Shown one piece after another: positions 11,401 through 24,100 of a stretch of 64,000 nt of DNA. The first letter of the stretch is position 1; each line of letters starts with the position of its first letter. The DNA is from Fagopyrum homotropicum. Lineage: Eukaryota > Streptophyta > Magnoliopsida > Caryophyllales > Polygonaceae. The notes below the pieces were generated by a model. It had not been told where the DNA came from, did not search any database, and saw nothing but the letters and a program-made list of their open reading frames with translations. The position numbers were made by a program, and so were the translations under genes. Location: positions 14,623,447 to 14,687,446 of the forward strand of contig BSWB01000005.1 of NCBI GenBank assembly GCA_033239125.1, written 5' to 3'.

Positions 11401-14400
11401 CAGATTCTAACAAATTTACACAACTTTCCTTCCCTTTTATCTCTTTTGGTGGAACTGATGAGTCACGCAGATTTTCTCCATCTAATAGCAGACATATTTC
11501 CAGATAACAGAATGTCTCTAAAACTCACTGTGCATCGACATGCTTCGTTATGTTTAATCCTAAATCGCACGACCAAGGGTTAAGGTTACTGGTATAGAGG
11601 TCATGTACTTCGGTGCCTAGCATCCCTAGGTGTGCATGCACCTCATCACCTTGCCTCAAGCCATCCGAGGCAAGAAAAGGCATGAGTTATGCGGCTATGC
11701 ACCCAGACAAGTCTAGTTTATTATTACTAGCAGATATATACAAAGACATGAACATGGCACTGCAAAAAAAAAAGTTAAACTTGAGAGCTCATTAAGTTGA
11801 AAAATAAAGTGGCAGACTTACAGGATGGAAATTAATTGCGTTCACTGAGTAGATTTCATTGCCATCCCTGTGGCACTTGAACGTGAAGTTTTTGCTAGAT
11901 TGTGCATCATCCAGATGATGTACACCAACTCGCCCCTCTATCGATCCAACCTACAAAGTGCAAATGATCATACGTAACAGTCTAGCAGCTTGGATGTAAA
12001 TAGGCGGTAAAATAATATGGAAAATAGAGCACACATCCAATAATAAGGAATTATCATAATCCAATTAATTTGTTTTGGTAAGATCTTACAGCCACAACTA
12101 AAACTTCTGGATTTTCTGCATACAACTTCACTGTACTCTGGTGATCTTTACCCAAAATTATCATACTCACCACCACTAAAGAACTAAAATGATTTGATAT
12201 AGTCACGAGCTCCCAAGCCAGCTTTAAAAAAAAGATCTTCCTATTTAAGCTGACACCACAAAGTAGTCACCGCAAATGAGCTCCCAGTCAGCCTTTCTTT
12301 TTTATAAAATAAACGATCTTCCTATTTAAGCATTCAATCTTTGTACTACTGCTACAAGGCAATATGGTGTTTTTTAAAATTCACAGGCAACATGAAGCAA
12401 GCAATGCACCTTCATCGGTTCATCCCTGTAATCGGGATGCATTTTCTTCAGATAGGCTGATTAAGATTATATAACATGGTGGAACAGAGTAAAAATACAG
12501 TGACAGCGATAGCATGAACTCCAATGAAACATACAGTCAATCTCTAACTACACTAATCAGAAGGAGAAAATAGATCCCTACCAAAAACCCTTGTTTGTCT
12601 GGAAAGGCAGAAAGACACCTTGTTTGATATTTCAAAGGTGAAGTAATTCTCTTGAATTCAGCCTGTAAATTCAAAATAATAGGATGAAAGAAAGCAACAG
12701 AAAGGCGTAGTAGATGCAGTTCAACATGGTTACAGTTGATGTTGCATAAAATCAACTCACATTCAAAATACAGCAGCAAGAATAAGAAACAGAGATCCCA
12801 ACAAAACTCACTAGGAAGATACCTGAGGGTTCTGCAGGTTAAAAACGACTAGATTTCTATCTGCTGTACCAACAACCATCAGTGGATGTTGTACTGTCAG
12901 AGCATAGCAACGATCAGGAAGCTGCTGCGTATGGACTGGATTTGGTTGTCTTGTATCCCAATACCTTTCTTCGGAAAAAATGGGAAATTAATAATGTGCC
13001 CAGAAGAAAGTGACAGTAACAATATCATGCAAGGATGAATAGAAATAGATCTAGAATAAGACCGAACTTAGTACTTTCACTTAATATTATCAATTTGCCT
13101 AGCTTGAAACAATTTGATTCCCGTTGCTGGCAAGCCGCAACGATAAGAAGTGGATATATGATCAAAAAAAGGGAGTACAACTTTATATTTTTTGGATTAG
13201 CATTCCTCAAGCATATATAAAACCGTAATAGTGATATTCTTAACATTTATAAGTGACTCCAACTGGAGTAGGCAGGCTTTTACAAAAGTAGGCTGGACAA
13301 GGTGGTTGTTTTTACAACAGTTAATCAAAAGGGTTGAGGCATACTAAAGCTATTAAAAAGACACAGGTTGCACTTCATATAAGTGAGGCCACATTTTCAC
13401 ATCTGAAGTATATGATTCTTTTTCCCTGGTCAGGTTGAAGTATATATCTTATAGACTTATATAGTATTTGATTATTGATCAGCCTATTTTCATTATCCTT
13501 CCATTCCCATTAATATTTTAGCTACATTTTCCATGGCCTGAAGGGTTCATCAAAATCTAGCAGCTTTAATAATGTGACAAACAATGTGCAGATAATAAGC
13601 AAAGGCAGAAACAATTACCGGACTGTCTTATCCCAGCTTGCTGTAGCCAAAACGCTCATCTCCGGGATCCAAGCCATATCCTTTATGGGTGCATCATGCA
13701 TAGCAATAGCCACCGGTTGATTACCACCTAACTGCCACATCTTGGCCTGTTTGTCACAACCTCCACTGAAAACTGCTGTCCCGTCATCTTTCCAAGTGGA
13801 ACAAAGAACCTTTTCAGCAGAATGTATTGTTAGAAGACGACAGGGATCATCTTTCAATTTCACAACAGAATGTATGTCAACTGTACCGGTTGATCATGAG
13901 ATATTGCAGCCTTTGGAACACTGCTTACAGTAGTTCCATTTCTCATTACTTCCCAGCATCGTACCTACATATGCATACAAGTGCCAAAATTAAGATTTCA
14001 AAAATAATAAATACAAAATCAATAATACAAATACTCTGTAAAGTTATCACTGAAAAAGTATAAACAGATTAAAAGCGACCAAAAGATAAAACGGCTAATC
14101 AAAAAAGGAAAGAAAACAGGGGGAAAAACAGGTCTATTATTTTTATTTGCAACTGCGAATGGTAAAATGGTATGATGATATCCTTCATTTTTGTAGGGTA
14201 AAACAATAATAGATAAAAGATACCACACATGCCAGCACTACCGCCTGCTTATTTGTACCTGGTTATCCCACGACGTAGCAACAAGGAAATTAGCCTTTGG
14301 ACTAAAATGAAGGCTTGAAACTGAATCAGATGGAGGTTGCGCGATCTGAAGAGGAAAAAAACGATTCCACTTAAGCATCCATCAAGAAGGTCCAGTTCAT

Positions 14401-14893
14401 TTTCAGATAAGAATATAATCAATGAAAACTAAATTAAACAACTATACAAGGCGTCCAATTGAGAATAACATATCCTCTAGAGAGGATGAATATATCATCA
14501 AGGTTTAACAGTTCAGTTGGATTTGTAAAAAGATAATACCTCTCAATGCATATATTGGAAGACTTTACAAACATGCCAACCATACACAAACACATTGAAT
14601 CTCTTTATCATAAAACCAGTACTATGGAAATGGAGAGAATATTTCTCCTTACTGACTGAAAGCAATACATTTGAATTCACAAAATAATCTACGACAGTCA
14701 GCACCACATAAACACTCATAATTCTGAACACAGACATTACGAACGGTGTCAAATACAGATAGAGCTTAGACGTAAACAGACTATAACAAATCAACAACTT
14801 CTCATCAATTCCAAATGTATCATCGAAGAATACCTCAGAAGACTTGTTAGGATTTGTATTTGCCGCTGAAATTGTTGTACCAAATGTAGCCAT
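8459..14893 (-). CDS. RAE1: mRNA export factor RAE1, WD40 protein, 11 coding exons
   Basis: Exons, each with GT/AG borders and matching phase: 14893-14834, 14345-14259, 13964-13887, 13809-13619, 12964-12823, 12662-12582, 11950-11822, 11028-10951, 10357-10286, 9153-9073 and 8509-8459 (stop TGA 8461-8459). They add up to 349 codons, which I recall as the length of the Arabidopsis protein. It begins MATFGTT; family hallmarks are VATSWDNQVRCWE, FSGGCDKQAKMW, LATASWDKTVRYWDTR, FKRITSPLKYQTRC, GSDGAFNFWDKDSKQRLK and YDWSKGAENHNP. RAE1 is a WD40 beta-propeller that binds the NUP98 GLEBS segment at the nuclear pore and acts in mRNA export and the spindle checkpoint. The intron at 13886-13810 is only 77 bp; the last intron carries a MITE. 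No disabling change seen. This is the only clearly functional host gene in the window. Confidence 0.95.
8588..8879. mobile_element. PIF/Harbinger-type (Tourist-like) MITE in the last RAE1 intron
   Basis: Terminal inverted repeats GGGTCCGTTTGGTT and AACCAAACGGGCCC are flanked by TAA on both sides (8585-8587, 8880-8882). 292 bp, no coding capacity, AT-rich middle with inverted GGAATG/CATTCC subterminal repeats. It lies inside the intron between RAE1 exons 10 and 11. Confidence 0.88.
9850..9972. mobile_element. Possible MITE remnant in a RAE1 intron
   Basis: It begins near TTGTTTGTTTAGCGACTAGAATGG and ends near CTCTAACCAAACGACCC, recalling the Harbinger-type ends, but no target duplication is clear. 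It lies in the intron between exons 9 and 10. Confidence 0.3.
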
Positions 14894-15149
14894 AGCCTGA
14901 CGTAAACTGAAAATTAAGAAGTTCAAAATTAGGGCAATTGTGCACTAGAATCGCTTCCAGAAGTTTCATTTTCACTCGCGTACTCGGGAATTACTAAAAA
15001 TAAACGCAAGAACATGTTGAAATCGAAAGCAGCGAAAACTGAAAACCAAAATGTTGAACAAGAGTTACGTGAAAGGGAGAGAAGAAGCAACTGTTCGCAG
15101 AGGGAAATAGTGAGGGAGCCGAAGAGGGAAGAGGAGATCGAGCTTTGAG
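14894..15149 (-). promoter_or_regulatory. RAE1 5' leader (5' UTR and likely leader intron)
   Basis: Upstream of the ATG, on the minus strand, a TTTTCAG acceptor-like site precedes the start by about 14 bases, suggesting a leader intron. Further up is a pyrimidine-rich CTCTTCC/TCTCC stretch typical of plant 5' UTRs. It ends abruptly at a transposon insertion. Confidence 0.5.
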
Positions 15150-15157
15150 ATACAGCT

Positions 15158-16640
15158 ATGCACGGACACGGACACAGGAAACGGACACGGCGAAAAACGG
15201 GGAAGCGGCAATCCTAAAAACATAGGAAACGGGGACACGGCGAGGAAAATAAATAATATATCATTTTAAAGCTTTTTGTACGATTAATTCATTTATCATA
15301 ATGAATAACATACATATAAAAGAATAAGTACTCCAAATTCAAATACATTCTTAGAAACAAACATTTTAATATTTAAATCTTACAAAATACAAAATTAAAC
15401 ATACTTAGTCTTACATGTTACATCAAACAAAATCACCAGCCAAGTCATAAACCAAAGGTCCAAATCACAAACCTTAACCAAGTCACAAAATACAAGATTA
15501 TTCAATATCTTCAATTAGCACACCCTCCATCTCTAGATCGTCAAGAGAGAGATTTGTAAATTCAAGAACTCTAGTATCTTCAAAGATCCAAATAGTACTG
15601 CAGAAGTGCAGAGTGCAAAATTAAGTAAGAAAACTAAGAAATTCTTCCAAGTATAAACAATTGCTCAAAGAAATTCATTAAAATCAAACGCAAGTAAGAA
15701 AATTAAGAATCAACAACAATTGATTATAGAATTTCATCAAAATCAAAGGCAAACATGTCTAAGTGTCTAACTGTAATTGAACAGCTGATACTTTTTGGCA
15801 TTTTGCACTTATTCAAAACAATCAACAACTAAGTAGTGGCGTGGTGCTACAAAATTACAGTAAGAAAACTTAAGAATCAACAACAGTATATGAAATACTC
15901 AAATACACATACAAAATCGAAGATTGAAGAGGAAGAAAACTAGAAGAGTTACCAACATACCTAAGGTAATGAGTCTGACGAGTGACAGATTGAGGGCTGA
16001 GACTGTGAGACAAGGCACCACAATGCGAAGGGCCTGACCTGAAGACGAAGCAAGGATGACGGCCTGAAGCTGCGATTTGAGAGTCTGGGACGAAGCTTCT
16101 AACTAGGACAAAGCCGCTAACTATCGAAGAGGTAACCGACGGCCGGTCCTGAAGAGAGGAAGGGCCGACGCCGTAAAGAGTCGAAGAGGTAATTGAGACA
16201 AAGAGTCTTGATAGGAAGGGTCGATGGCCTGAAGAGAGGAACGCCGAGGGCCGGTCCTGAGGAGCGAAGCGTCGACGGCCGGTCCTGAAGAGTGAAGCGC
16301 TGATGGCCGGTCCTGGCTGCTAGGGTTCCCAGTTGCGATTGTCGTCTGTGAGAAATAAGTTGAGATTCTGAGAAGAATCAGAACAGCGAGGCTTCAATTT
16401 TTTTTTCTTTCCTCTAAAAATGAGTTGACCGTGTCTTGACCGGACACGGTTCGTGTCCGGTCCGTGCCTGGCCCGTGTCCGGTCCGTTTCCGGTCCGTTT
16501 CCCAGCCGTTTCCCTCCCCCGAACCGTGTCTTGACCGTTTCCGCTCAAGTTTGACCGTTTCCCCGGCGTTTCCAGGCGTTTCCGTGTGTCCCGCCGTGTC
16601 CGACACGCGACACTCCACCTATTAGGCGTGTCCGTGCATC
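15158..16640. mobile_element. 1.5-kb non-autonomous terminal-inverted-repeat transposon
   Basis: The ends are inverted repeats ATGCACGGACACG (15158) and CGTGTCCGTGCAT (to 16639), inside longer arrays of ACGG/ACAC iterations (15158-15245, 16430-16620). It is flanked by ATACAGCT (15150-15157) and ATAGAGCT (16641-16648), 7 of 8 identical. That suggests an 8-bp duplication (hAT-like) or a decayed 9-bp one (MULE-like). No transposase core is visible. An exon-like stretch at about 15602-15498 (minus, ends in TAA) and a 28-35-bp GGCCGGTCCTGAAGAG tandem repeat at 16140-16320 may be captured or remnant sequence. Confidence 0.72.
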
Positions 16641-16646
16641 ATAGAG

Positions 16647-16655
16647 CTAGGGTTT
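16647..16655 (-). promoter_or_regulatory. Telo-box (AAACCCTAG) of the displaced RAE1 promoter
   Basis: In RAE1 orientation, AAAACCCTAG lies directly beyond the 1.5-kb transposon. Telo-boxes are common just upstream of or within leaders of plant housekeeping genes. Removing the insertion would put it about 250 bp upstream of the ATG. Confidence 0.5.
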
Positions 16656-16660
16656 TGAAG

Positions 16661-16968
16661 CTTTATTAATATGATATGTTGCAGGGGAAATCGACACGGA
16701 CCCAGAAGACACTACGGTCAAATATAAATATATTTTCCCTATTCATATCCGGATCCGTGTCGAGTTTATAAAATATTCGGCCCGTTTAGCCGGGCACAGA
16801 TTGGGCTCGGCTTTACTTTCGAGCCTGAGATGGGTGTCGTATCTGACTGTACTCGCGGGTACCGTTTTTTATTTATTTATTTTTAAATATTTTAAATAAA
16901 TGTTTTTAATTTAATTTTTTCTAAAATAAGTTATATTTAAGATATTTATGTAAACTATATTAAATTTA
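16661..16968. other. Spacer between the RAE1 upstream region and the Helitron
   Basis: No gene seen. It contains a GC-rich patch (about 16765-16865, GGCCCG/CGGGC/GGGCTCGG words) and then AT-rich sequence up to the Helitron target site. Confidence 0.5.
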
Positions 16969-16996
16969 CTAGTTCAGTGCCCGTGCCAAGCACGGG
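16969..16996 (-). other. Helitron 3' terminus (hairpin + CTAG)
   Basis: Minus strand: CCCGTGC-TTG-GCACGGG (16996-16980), then 11 nt ending CTAG (16972-16969). The hairpin is the Helitron transposition terminator. Confidence 0.88.
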
Positions 16997-17695
16997 TTTT
17001 TTTTTATATAAAATAATAATATTTATGTTGTTATTAATATGTTTTAAAAATACATATCGATCAACTTTTCGTATGAATAACTTATAACTAATGATAATAT
17101 ATACACAATAACTAATTATAAAATAATTATTATTAACGAAACTAAATTGAAATTTATCAACTATAATTTATTGACCAATTATTAAAGTTTTTTTTAAATC
17201 AATATTAACTATCATACACTTTCTTTGGGAATAATATTGATACAAATAGTTATAGATCATCATGAAACCTTAATTAATATTCAAAATAAAGTTAAATAGT
17301 TTTTCTTTTAGATGCCTTAATTCTTATTATGTATATATTAGACTTAATTTTAGATTAAGATTTTCAAAATTTTATTTTAATTAAATTTTTTAAGTTTTAT
17401 TTTATTATAATTAAACAAAGCACTTTGTCAAAATTAGTGTTCATATAAGTACTGGGCCTTAGCAGCATTTTAAAACTTGTGTAAGAAACTTTATTATTGG
17501 GCCTGAAATTGGGCTTTAAAAATTCTGAAATTATTACACCAAATGTGTGGTAAGATAGTTTGTTGTCTTCAAGCTGGAAGTATGGCAACCCTACCTCAAC
17601 AACCTTTAGGAAATGAGAATGTTAAACCACCGAACCTCATTCATCAATCTACAATTGATGTTTTTTGAATCGATTACTCGTCTGCAAGATTATTC

Positions 17696-17985
17696 GCCGA
17701 TATTCAATTGACAGTAGAAGGCTGTGCAGAGTATTTAAGCTGATTCAATGGAGCTTCGAAAATCATTTATCCAGTTAAAGCTAAGTTTCTATCCCTGATT
17801 CATTTATCGATTGTGTCCATTTCTAATGTATGAGATTTTGGCCGATATCCAATTGATAGTCGAAGGCTGTGCAGAGTATTTAAGCAGATTCAATGGAGCT
17901 TCGATAACCATTTATCCAGTTAAAGCTAAGTTTCTATCTCTGATTCATTTATCGATTGCGTCAATTTCTACTGCAAATTGATTAG
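17696..17985. repeat. Two 145-bp tandem units near the Helitron 3' end
   Basis: Units start at 17696 and 17841 (GCCGATATYCAATTGAYAGT) and share GGCTGTGCAGAGTATTTAAG and AGTTAAAGCTAAGTTTCTATC. Degenerate partial units with TCAATGGA-TATTCGA words continue to about 18260. No coding function seen. Confidence 0.8.
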
Positions 17986-18821
17986 TTATTCCTCCAAAAC
18001 TCAGTCAAATTTTTTTACGTATAGTACACATCTATGGAGCGAATTGATATTGATCGAGTGGAGCTTCGATTACAATTTCTACAGTATTAGGTAATGCATC
18101 TGTATTAAATTGATTTCTTGATTAGGTCATTTTGGGTACCAATTGACTAATTTTTTCTGTATACATCATACCAAATTTTTTAAAAATAGTTCAAAGTTGT
18201 GGAGAACCTTCGAGCTGATTCAATGGATATTCGACTTTTTATTTCTACAATAAAAGGTAATGTTTCTTTTTCTGGAATATTAATGAATGATCTGTGTATG
18301 TTAGCTGTATAAAATTGCAGCATGGTCACTTATATGCACTATTGTAGAATAAGACTTATTTTTCTGAAATTGTCCTAGTGAATGATAGGACTTAGTGTGA
18401 TACTTGGTTTGTGGCCTACTTAGATTGGAGCAAAGTACTACCAATACACACAGTAATGTTGTTGTTGTTCAATTTGTCTTTGAACGATCAATTGTGCATT
18501 ATATATGTTTTTTCATAGGAGAAATCATATAGATAAATCATTTATCATGTTTGCACATATCCTCAGTTTGGAATTCTTTTCTTAAGCTAATTAGATCAAT
18601 TCACATGGTAGTCTCAACTTATAAACTAATGGTAATATTTTAAATAATATAGTTAAAACAAAATGAATTGACAGCAAAATACACAACATAAAACTCTTAC
18701 TTGGTACACAATACGGTTCATAAACGATACATAAAATGAAAAGTACATAACATTACCTGCATGATCAGTAGGGACATTAAACACAATACAACAACATAAT
18801 CAAGATAATTTTAATACACCA

Positions 18822-19333
18822 TTAGGATGTAGATTCCCGACAGAAGTAGAACACTCTTTCACACCAATATTGAACATCCTTGTCCATTGGATTCTTACGA
18901 TAGGGGGCCCAAAAGAAATTTTTCTACATAAAGAAGATGTAAACACAAAACATATTAGGTCATATAGTTTAAGAATTATAAAAACTTTCAGTTGAAACTT
19001 ACTAACCTTGACATTTTCATCGAACCAAGCATCAGGAACCTTTATTTCACCTGTAATAGGATCAGGCTTAGAACCAGATGAATGCACAATGTTCCTCCAC
19101 CTCCTTAGTTCAGCTCTCAATGCAAGAAGCTTATTATGGAGCTTGTTTTCACTAAGCATGAAGCCGGTTCTACTGTGAAATTGAGTTGAAATTTCCTTCC
19201 AATCATATTCACCACGAGGCAAGTTCTTTGTTTCGTTGCAATGAGCACATAATTGCAACAAAACAATGAATGTCTCCTTATTCCATGAAAAGTTTGGAGG
19301 GAGCTCAGTATGATCTGGACGATAGTAGTCCAT
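18822..19333 (-). CDS. Myb/SANT-like DNA-binding protein, two exons, carried by the Helitron
   Basis: Exon 1 is 19333-19007 and exon 2 is 18923-18822 (stop TAA), joined at AAG|gttagt ... tgtag|AAA, giving 142 codons. Residues about 15-105 look like the Myb/SANT-like domain of plant proteins related to the L10-interacting MYB and PIF/Harbinger accessory families: W in SWNKETF, W in YDWKEIS, KLHNKLLALR, and ALRAELRRW. After the intron it continues KNFFWAPYRKN and ends CRESTS. Reading through the intron gives a longer, less plausible C-terminus. It lies between the Rep/helicase gene and the 3' terminus, same strand. It may be captured host sequence or element-encoded; function unknown. Confidence 0.65.
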
Positions 19334-21109
19334 TTCGAAGAGATTGAATTTTTAGATGAATGAATACATCTAGTATGGTGGATTTTATAGTGTCTTTTTG
19401 ATATGATATACCATCATTAATAAAAAAGTTAATAAAATTTTTTATACTTTATACTATTCAACATGTGAACCTTTTTGTGTGGTTTACAACTTTTTTTACT
19501 TTCTGATTGAATTTTTTGTCCTATATTAGACAATGTATCTACTCTACAAATTTCCCCCCTATTTTTTGGTCACGTGAACCACTAATTTTTTATTTCTTTT
19601 TTTATATAACTTTGCTTTTCCTGTTTAGCATGTGAGTGGTTTTGTTTGTTTCCATTATTCTATCACATATTTTAATTTTATGCTTGTAACCCAATGGGAA
19701 CCTAATGTTAGCCTTTTTTGTTTTTTTATTATCATAAACCTCATTTATATTTCCAAAAAAAAGAGGTATAAATAGTACAAGTTGTTTCTTTATTGAGGAT
19801 CATTATAATGGTTATTTCTTCTACAAAATATTGTAAATTTCTAGATAATAACTGAGTTGTGTAACATGTGAACCAATTCTATGTCTTATTGGCTTGTCAT
19901 ATTAGTCAGAGAATCTTCCTACCTATAGTGTGAACGTTTTTTACACCCTTACTGTACTATATTTCATAGTTATCTAAACAGAACCCCATGTGAACCAATG
20001 AATTGGGTTTAATATGTCTTCATTTAGATAGACTAAAGGCAATTTATTTCCATTTGATAAACTTAATAACATTAAGTAGTTTAGTTTTCACTTATTTCAT
20101 AACGTCCATTCACCATAACACTAAATATGAAATTGAAAATTGAAACAACACAATAAGATGATCAAGAATGTCTAAAAAGCATGTGGATGCTATCACTGAA
20201 TGCTATCACTGAATGTTTTCATCTTCGTTTCAGGAACTGCAACCCTTGCATGTGTAATGGGAGCGAAAGTCTGGACATAAGACTAATAGAGGAAGGTTTC
20301 TAGCACTGCAATGGAGATCAATCTATGGATAGTAATGCACGCACCACAAGGTAACATAACTGCATAATTTCCAAACATAGTGATTAATGAAATGTGAAAC
20401 ACATTTACAACATTGCTATAAAATTTTATGAGAAACAATATATTTGATGGTATCATTCTTAATAATAATTTAATATTATCAATTATTCAATTATGTAACA
20501 TGTAAAATAATATCAGAATAAGTTATGTGATATATGAATATAATATTATACATTGTCTGCACTTAATAATGTTCTAACTTAACATACTTAACCTGAATTA
20601 TGGAATATTACTATAACAGATTAATATAATTTTTTAATTTACACATATACAATCATACATTATTTGTATCTTTTTGATAGTGTGCAACCTGATAGTTTGA
20701 TTGTCTTATATATATCTCAATTACATTGGATAAATTAAAACAATGTAATTATAAGCATTATATAAACAAATTCTAATCAATATATCACCTTTATCGGGTA
20801 CCAGCAATGTCTAATGTTCAACTTTAAAATAACCCAGTGGCTGAATTAAAAAAATCTGCGAATAAAATTTCTTTGTTAGTTTTACAATAATATATACACT
20901 AAATTGTAAATAACATATATACATGTTTTTTAACATGCTAAAAGGTTTTGTAACATCATTATGTCAACTATAAAAATGTAAGGTTAGCCAACTTACAATA
21001 GATAATACGCCATAAAAAAATAAGTTAGTAATTTCTACAGTATATATAAGTATAATTTAAAATAGAATTAATCTATATAAATAAATAATATAAAAGGTTT
21101 TAGAATACC
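19334..21109. other. Helitron non-coding region, AT-rich
   Basis: No gene seen. A short duplication, GCTATCACTGAAT twice, lies at about 20190-20216. The rest is AT-rich and without clear structure. Confidence 0.5.
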
Positions 21110-24100
21110 TTAATTGACATTCTTGAAAACCTCTTTGTATACTACATTTGTGGTAGTATCTTGGACTTCACCTTTATCATCACATATCAAAATCTTCAAA
21201 CCATCTCTACTTGTCACTCTAAAAATTGCAACATAAAGTTGTCCATGACTAAAAACTGGTCTTGGTAGGTATAAACCAACATGCGAGAGAGATTGTCCCT
21301 GGCTTTTATTGATTGTCATTGCAAAACATACCATTAAGGGAAATTGCCTCCTTTGGAATTTAAAAGGGAATTTAGAGTCTGAAGGGGAGAGGAGAGTGCG
21401 AGGAATAAACACTTTTTTACCAATACTAATGCCGGTGATGATATCTGCCTCAATAATATGTTGACCAAGTTTAGTGACTATCAATCTAGTCCCATTGCAC
21501 AGTCCAGCAGATTGATCAATATTGCGCATTAGCATAACAGGAACACCGACTTTCAAAGTCAGAACATGGTTTGGAAATCCAGAGCATTTGATGCCATTTA
21601 GAAAGTCTAGTGAAAATATCGATTCATCAAATGATGAGCCACCTTCTGTTGGACAAATAGTGTCAGAACTGAAGTACACAGTTTCCTCTCCTGGGATAGA
21701 AGCCAAAATGTGAGCATTAACCTTGTCAACAATATCATTTGTTGGTGCTAGAATTGCTCTATTTTGAAAGTAGCTTGGTGGAGGTAGACCAGTAGACAAC
21801 ATGGGGTAGGTGGAGTGAATAATAGAACTAAGTGGATCGTCTACATCTTTGACTAATAAATCTGAAGGAATATCCACGATTGAATCAAAATTAACAACAC
21901 TACCTTCTTCTCCATCCCCAATCCTTAGAATCCATTCTGAAAATTCCTTAGTTCTTTTTGCTTCTAATTCATTACAACCAGGCAATATCCTCATATTTTT
22001 TGTGAGCTTAAGGACCTTACAATACTTCCACAAATAAGAAGCATTTATTGCTGCAAACAAAATCTCTTCTCTAGTGCCACTTGGAACCACGGGTAAAATC
22101 TGCCTAAAATCACCACCAAACACAATAACTTTACCTCCAAAAGGTAGATGAGACTTAGACGGTGAATAGCAACGCATAACATCTCTAAGGCTTTTGTCCA
22201 AGGCTTCGAAGCAATGCTTATTGACCATAGGAGCTTCATCCCATATTATTAGCTTAGTCATAGCTAACAACTCAGCCAAATCTGTTCCTGCACGGATATT
22301 GCATAAAGAATTCTCATCCACATTAATAGGTATAGCAAACCTCGAGTGTGCAGTTCTACCACCTGGAAGCAATAAAGCTGCATTCCCACTGGATGCAACT
22401 GTGATGACAATGTCCCCCTTTGATCTTATTCCAGCAGATAGAGCTCTCCAAATATATGTCTTTCCAGTCCCCCCATATCCATATAAGAAGAATACACCAC
22501 CAGTGTCGCTTGAGACAGAGTTTATAATTTCGTTATAAACTCCTCTTTGTTCATCAGTAAATTTGTCGATTAGGGACTCATGTTGTCTTGAAAGTTCTTC
22601 TCTATCATAATCAAGTTCATCTTCAATGAGCTTGTTTTGATTTCTTGAAATCAAAGCTTCGTCTGGCAATGGCATCGATCGATAACTCTTTAAGGTTGCA
22701 CCGTTTTTCTGCATCAACTTCTCTAATTCAGCAAGGGCGTACTGTTGCAGAACGTCGTCCGAGAAAATTAAATCTGTATGAAAAAAAATAGAAATTTAAT
22801 ATGATGTAAAGTACTATAGGTTGATTATTTAAAGTTGTATGAATTATATAAATTCAACTAACCCTTATTACAATGCCTCCTTCTTTGAGAAGCAAGTATG
22901 TCATCCGATAACAACTTCCATGTTTCAGTCCATACAAAATATGGCCTGGACATACTTCCTGACAACAATAACATGACAAACAGTCTTCTTAAGAAGCGCG
23001 CTGTTCCCCATTGGCTTGCTTCTCGAATGCCATCTACATATTCTGTTTCATCCTCTAGGAGACCTAGAGCATAACATGCTTCTCTGAATGTTGGATAAAC
23101 CTTACCATCGACTGTACGTATATCTTCGAAGCAAGTTGCCCCTTTGACATGGTTTAACAAAATTCGCAAGTAGTATCTTTCTCCACCACTTGGACTAACA
23201 TAGTAAATTCTTCCAACTGTTGTTAGTTCAACTACTTTGCAATTTCTGCGTACCTTTCTTTCGGACCACTTTTTATTTGACTTCTTCCAAACATACCTCG
23301 ACGGAAAATCAGAATATGTCAATTGTCTAGCATTTGGATTTTTCTTGTTGGTTTCCATCCAAGCTAAAAACATAGAATTTTTAGCCTTATCCTTGCTGAC
23401 AACTGCCTCTATATGGTCGTCCTCATCATACACGACGTTTTGCTCATTTGGAAGATGAAAACTTAACCTCGTCACAGAAGGAAACCGATAGTGAATGCCA
23501 AACTTAAAAACACGCCATGATGCTTCACTTGCTGATATATATCGGCAATTCTCGTAATCATTTATCTCATTTCTAGCGTTATCTTGTCCAACTGTTGAAT
23601 TTCCATCATCAAATATAACTGATACACGATCACTGCCCTTGTTGATATATTTGAACAAATACTTGATAGATTCAGATTGATTACATCATTCAACATTTAT
23701 ATGGGCATTATATCTGAGAAGAAGATATGGGTTATGGGGAACTACAAACCTGTTGTCTAAATCAAAACCACCTTTGTTTACAGACCTTCCATCCATTCTT
23801 CTTTTGTAATGTGGAAACCCATCTTCCGCAATGATTGTATCATTGTTAAATTTCATGGGGAAATATTTGCTGCACTTTGACCCTTTCATACAAGCACATT
23901 TTGGGTTCATGGTTCCACACGGGCCGTGCATCATAAACTATTTAACAACTTCATGTAGTTTTGGATCAACATCTTCATCTGGAATTTCTGCACAAATAAT
24001 ACGATCAATATCCTCAGCAGTTTTGCATTTGTTGTCTCGATGAAGAAAGACAAGGATGTGAGCATGTGAAAGTCCCCTCTTCTGGAATTCAATAGTATAT

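Noticed and set aside
13810..13886. In-frame stop codons between RAE1 exons read as a broken gene
   Set aside because: The 77 bp has GT...AG borders and its removal restores the family sequence QPVLCS; it is a short intron.
15498..15602. Short exon-like stretch ending in TAA inside the 1.5-kb transposon, as a hAT transposase C-terminus
   Set aside because: An acceptor-like site precedes it, but I could not recognise the family and no other exon could be tied to it; left as unexplained remnant.
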